14,152 nucleotides of DNA. It comes from JACDAN01 sp035697545 (GTDB taxonomy: Bacteria > Actinomycetota > Thermoleophilia > Gaiellales > Gaiellaceae). This document shows positions 13,004-14,152 of this stretch, one piece after another. Each line of letters begins with the position of its first letter. Position 1 is the stretch's first letter. Under the pieces are notes generated by a model. That model saw only the letters and a list, made by a program, of their open reading frames with translations. It did not search any database and was not told the origin of the DNA. The DNA lies in the NCBI GenBank assembly GCA_035697545.1, contig DASSCT010000203.1, positions 1 to 14,152 of the forward strand. The letters are read 5' to 3'. Made by a program: the position numbers and the translations under genes.

Positions 13004-13579
13004 GTGTCGAGCAGGCGGTCTGAGTTGACCCGGGAAGCCGCGCGTCTCTTCGCCGAGCGCGGCTATCACGGGACGTCGATCGGCGACCTCGCCAAGGCGA
13101 TGGGCGTGCAGAAGGGCTCGCTCTATGCGCACATCGACTCGAAGCAGGATCTCCTCTACGAGGCAATGCGCGAAGGCGCAGAGGCCTTTCACGCCGCGCT
13201 CGACGAGATTCCGGACGACCTGAGAGTGACCGAACGCATCCGGCTGGCGCTCCGCGCCCACCTCCGCGTCGTGGCGGAGCAGCTCGACATCGCGACCGTC
13301 TTCGTCCGGGAATGGCGCTACCTCGAAGGCGAGCGCGCGGCCGAGTTCCTCGCCGAGCGGCGGCGCTACGAGGAGCGCTTTCGCGCGCTCTTCCGCGAGG
13401 GACGGGAGCTCGGCGAGCTCCGCACGGACCTCGACGACCAGGCCGCCGCCCTCCTCGTGCTCTCTGCGGCGAACTGGGCCTACACGTGGCTTCCGGCCGG
13501 CGCCGACACGGACGCCCTCGCCGACCGCTTCTTCGCGATTCTGGTCGACGGGATCCGGGGGTACTCCACGCCGGCGTAG
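13004..13579 (+). CDS. TetR-family regulator, probably of the paa operon (PaaR-like)
   Basis: A 191-residue TetR-type repressor. The N-terminal DNA-binding domain (about 4-50) reads 'LTREAARLFAERGYHGTSIG', then 'DLAKAMGVQKGSLYAHIDSK', with the helix-turn-helix at about 24-44. The C-terminal 140 residues are an all-helical ligand and dimerisation domain typical of the group that binds acyl-CoA-type effectors. It is divergent from paaA with a matching operator between them, so phenylacetyl-CoA is the most likely inducer (inference from PaaR). The start is GTG 13004, with almost no leader. Its last codons and stop fall in one copy of a 17-bp repeat (13565-13581). Confidence 0.9.
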   Translation: MSSRRSELTREAARLFAERGYHGTSIGDLAKAMGVQKGSLYAHIDSKQDLLYEAMREGAEAFHAALDEIPDDLRVTERIRLALRAHLRVVAEQLDIATVFVREWRYLEGERAAEFLAERRRYEERFRALFREGRELGELRTDLDDQAAALLVLSAANWAYTWLPAGADTDALADRFFAILVDGIRGYSTPA

Positions 13580-13581
13580 GG
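13565..13581 (+). repeat. 17-bp direct repeat, copy 1 (end of tetR)
   Basis: TCCACGCCGGCGTAGGG covers the last codons and the TAG of the TetR gene. An identical copy is at 13674-13690. The 92 bases between them hold two hairpins. Confidence 0.85.
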
Positions 13582-13617
13582 GCCCGACGGGAGTGAGACC
13601 GGGCGGCGGAGTGAATC

Positions 13618-13644
13618 GGCCGCACGGGCCGAGCCCGTACGGCC
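13618..13644. repeat. Hairpin A in the 13580-13723 intergenic region
   Basis: GGCCG-c-ACGGGC (13618-13629), loop CGA, GCCCGT-a-CGGCC (13633-13644): 11 pairs and one C-A mismatch. It is the first hairpin after the tetR stop and could terminate tetR transcription or be part of a REP-like unit. Confidence 0.65.
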
Positions 13645-13651
13645 TCCGAGC

Positions 13652-13669
13652 GGCATCGCAAGCGATGCC
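13652..13669. repeat. Hairpin B in the 13580-13723 intergenic region
   Basis: A perfect inverted repeat, GGCATCGC (13652-13659), AA, GCGATGCC (13662-13669). It is seven bases from hairpin A. Confidence 0.65.
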
Positions 13670-13673
13670 TTAG

Positions 13674-13690
13674 TCCACGCCGGCGTAGGG
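13674..13690 (+). repeat. 17-bp direct repeat, copy 2
   Basis: Second copy of TCCACGCCGGCGTAGGG, leading directly into hairpin C. Outside the 17 bp the two contexts differ upstream (TAC versus TAG) and downstream. Confidence 0.85.
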
Positions 13691-13713
13691 ACCGGCTGAA
13701 GCCGGTCCCTACG
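13684..13713. terminator. Strong hairpin C, terminator or REP-like palindrome
   Basis: A perfect 14-bp stem: CGTAGGGACCGGCT (13684-13697), loop GA, AGCCGGTCCCTACG (13700-13713). It lies 10 bases beyond the stop of the minus-strand S8 protease and beyond hairpins A and B for tetR, so it could terminate both. There is no T-run. Its symmetry and its placement after a direct repeat also fit a dispersed palindromic repeat. Confidence 0.65.
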
Positions 13714-13723
13714 GGCGATTCGT

Positions 13724-14152
13724 CTAGTTCAGGCCCTGCGTGACTGCGGCCAGGGCATCGACGATGCCGTGGCCGTACACGCCGTTGTAAACGGGCGTCC
13801 CCTCGCAGAACGTGTCGTACGAGGGATCACGGCCGAAGGCCGCGTAACTGAACGGGTTCGGAGTCATGCACGGTGTGTCAGTCGCCGTGCCCTCGAGGTA
13901 CGCCTGCGTCAGGAGCGGGTTCAGCGTGACCCCGCCGCCACGCCGGTCGCCGTACTTCGAGATGATCAGGGCCGCGACGCCCACCGCGTGCGGCGACGCC
14001 ATCGACGTGCCCTGGATCCACTGGTAGTACGCGCACGTCGAGCCCTTGCAGTCCCGGACCACGAATCCATCTCTCGGCGTGCCGTCCGGGGCGATCAAGT
14101 CGTCCGGGTCGCTCGCCGGGTAGGCGGCGAGGATCAGGTTCTCGGGCACCCT
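13724..14152 (-). CDS. S8 family (subtilisin-like) serine peptidase, C-terminal part (5' end outside window)
   Basis: The last 142 residues of a subtilisin-fold protease; the frame is open to the window's right edge. The catalytic Ser motif is plain in 'QGTSMASPHAVGVAALI', preceded by 'NLILAAYPASDPDDLIAPDG', the strand and loop before it. The Asp and His of the triad are outside the window. Between the Ser motif and the C-terminus is an insert with 'DTPCMTPNPFSYAAFGRDPS' and 'YDTFCEGTPVYNG', whose two Cys may form a disulfide. A further Cys pair sits before the Ser ('RDCKGSTCAYY'). Disulfides and the family imply a secreted enzyme. The protein ends 'GHGIVDALAAVTQGLN', the normal end of the S8 catalytic domain, so there is no extra C-terminal domain. 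Confidence 0.93.
   Translation of the reverse strand, partial: RVPENLILAAYPASDPDDLIAPDGTPRDGFVVRDCKGSTCAYYQWIQGTSMASPHAVGVAALIISKYGDRRGGGVTLNPLLTQAYLEGTATDTPCMTPNPFSYAAFGRDPSYDTFCEGTPVYNGVYGHGIVDALAAVTQGLN

Noticed and set aside
13580..13723. A possible CRISPR or tandem repeat array
   Set aside because: There are only two copies of the 17-bp repeat, with no regular spacers. The structure is of hairpins and a single duplication.

Overview
The window is a GC-rich bacterial stretch with dense, mostly single-gene or short-operon organisation, many GTG starts, few strong Shine-Dalgarno sites and tail-to-tail genes that touch or overlap. With a PaaABCD ring-epoxidase operon, a GerW/YtfJ-type protein, secreted sedolisin and subtilisin proteases and palindromic REP-like elements, it looks like chromosomal DNA of a high-GC actinobacterium, perhaps a deep-branching Thermoleophilia/Gaiellales relative. 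That placement is inference, because no rRNA or other marker gene is present. I see no insertion sequence, phage gene, tRNA or CRISPR array.

Left part (1-4360): the 3' end of a crotonase-family enoyl-CoA hydratase is followed by a GerW-like protein. These face a trypsin/PDZ (HtrA-like) protease that lacks a signal peptide. Divergent from the protease is a PaaG-like enoyl-CoA hydratase/isomerase, whose stop codon overlaps that of a SAM-dependent methyltransferase on the other strand. The methyltransferase lies downstream of a membrane protein with a coiled coil and two zinc ribbons, which is itself translationally coupled (ATGA) to a small XRE-type regulator.

Middle (4638-10532): just upstream of the XRE gene is a 36-bp nested palindrome covering its -10 box. 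Upstream of that, on the minus strand at 4669-4890, is a gene that ordinary ORF calling misses: a 73-residue SelT/SelW/SelH (Rdx) family protein with an in-frame TGA exactly at the second redox position (Cys-Pro-Thr-UGA). A stem-loop resembling a bacterial SECIS follows 17 nt after the UGA. This is the best candidate in the window for something special: a probable selenoprotein. Next come a small membrane-anchored protein, a secreted GH3 beta-glucosidase, a TolB-like beta-propeller lipoprotein and a secreted S53 (sedolisin) protease. GC-rich hairpins sit between the convergent pairs.

Right part (10670-14152): paaA-paaB-paaC-paaD on the minus strand encode the phenylacetyl-CoA 1,2-epoxidase (aerobic hybrid phenylacetate pathway). 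A TetR regulator is transcribed divergently, and a palindrome matching the PaaR-type operator lies between them. The PaaG-like enzyme near 2 kb would act two steps after this epoxidase. No paaE reductase is adjacent. The stretch 13580-13723 holds three strong hairpins and a 17-bp direct repeat that duplicates the tetR stop region. The window closes inside the 3' part of an S8 (subtilisin-like) protease gene.
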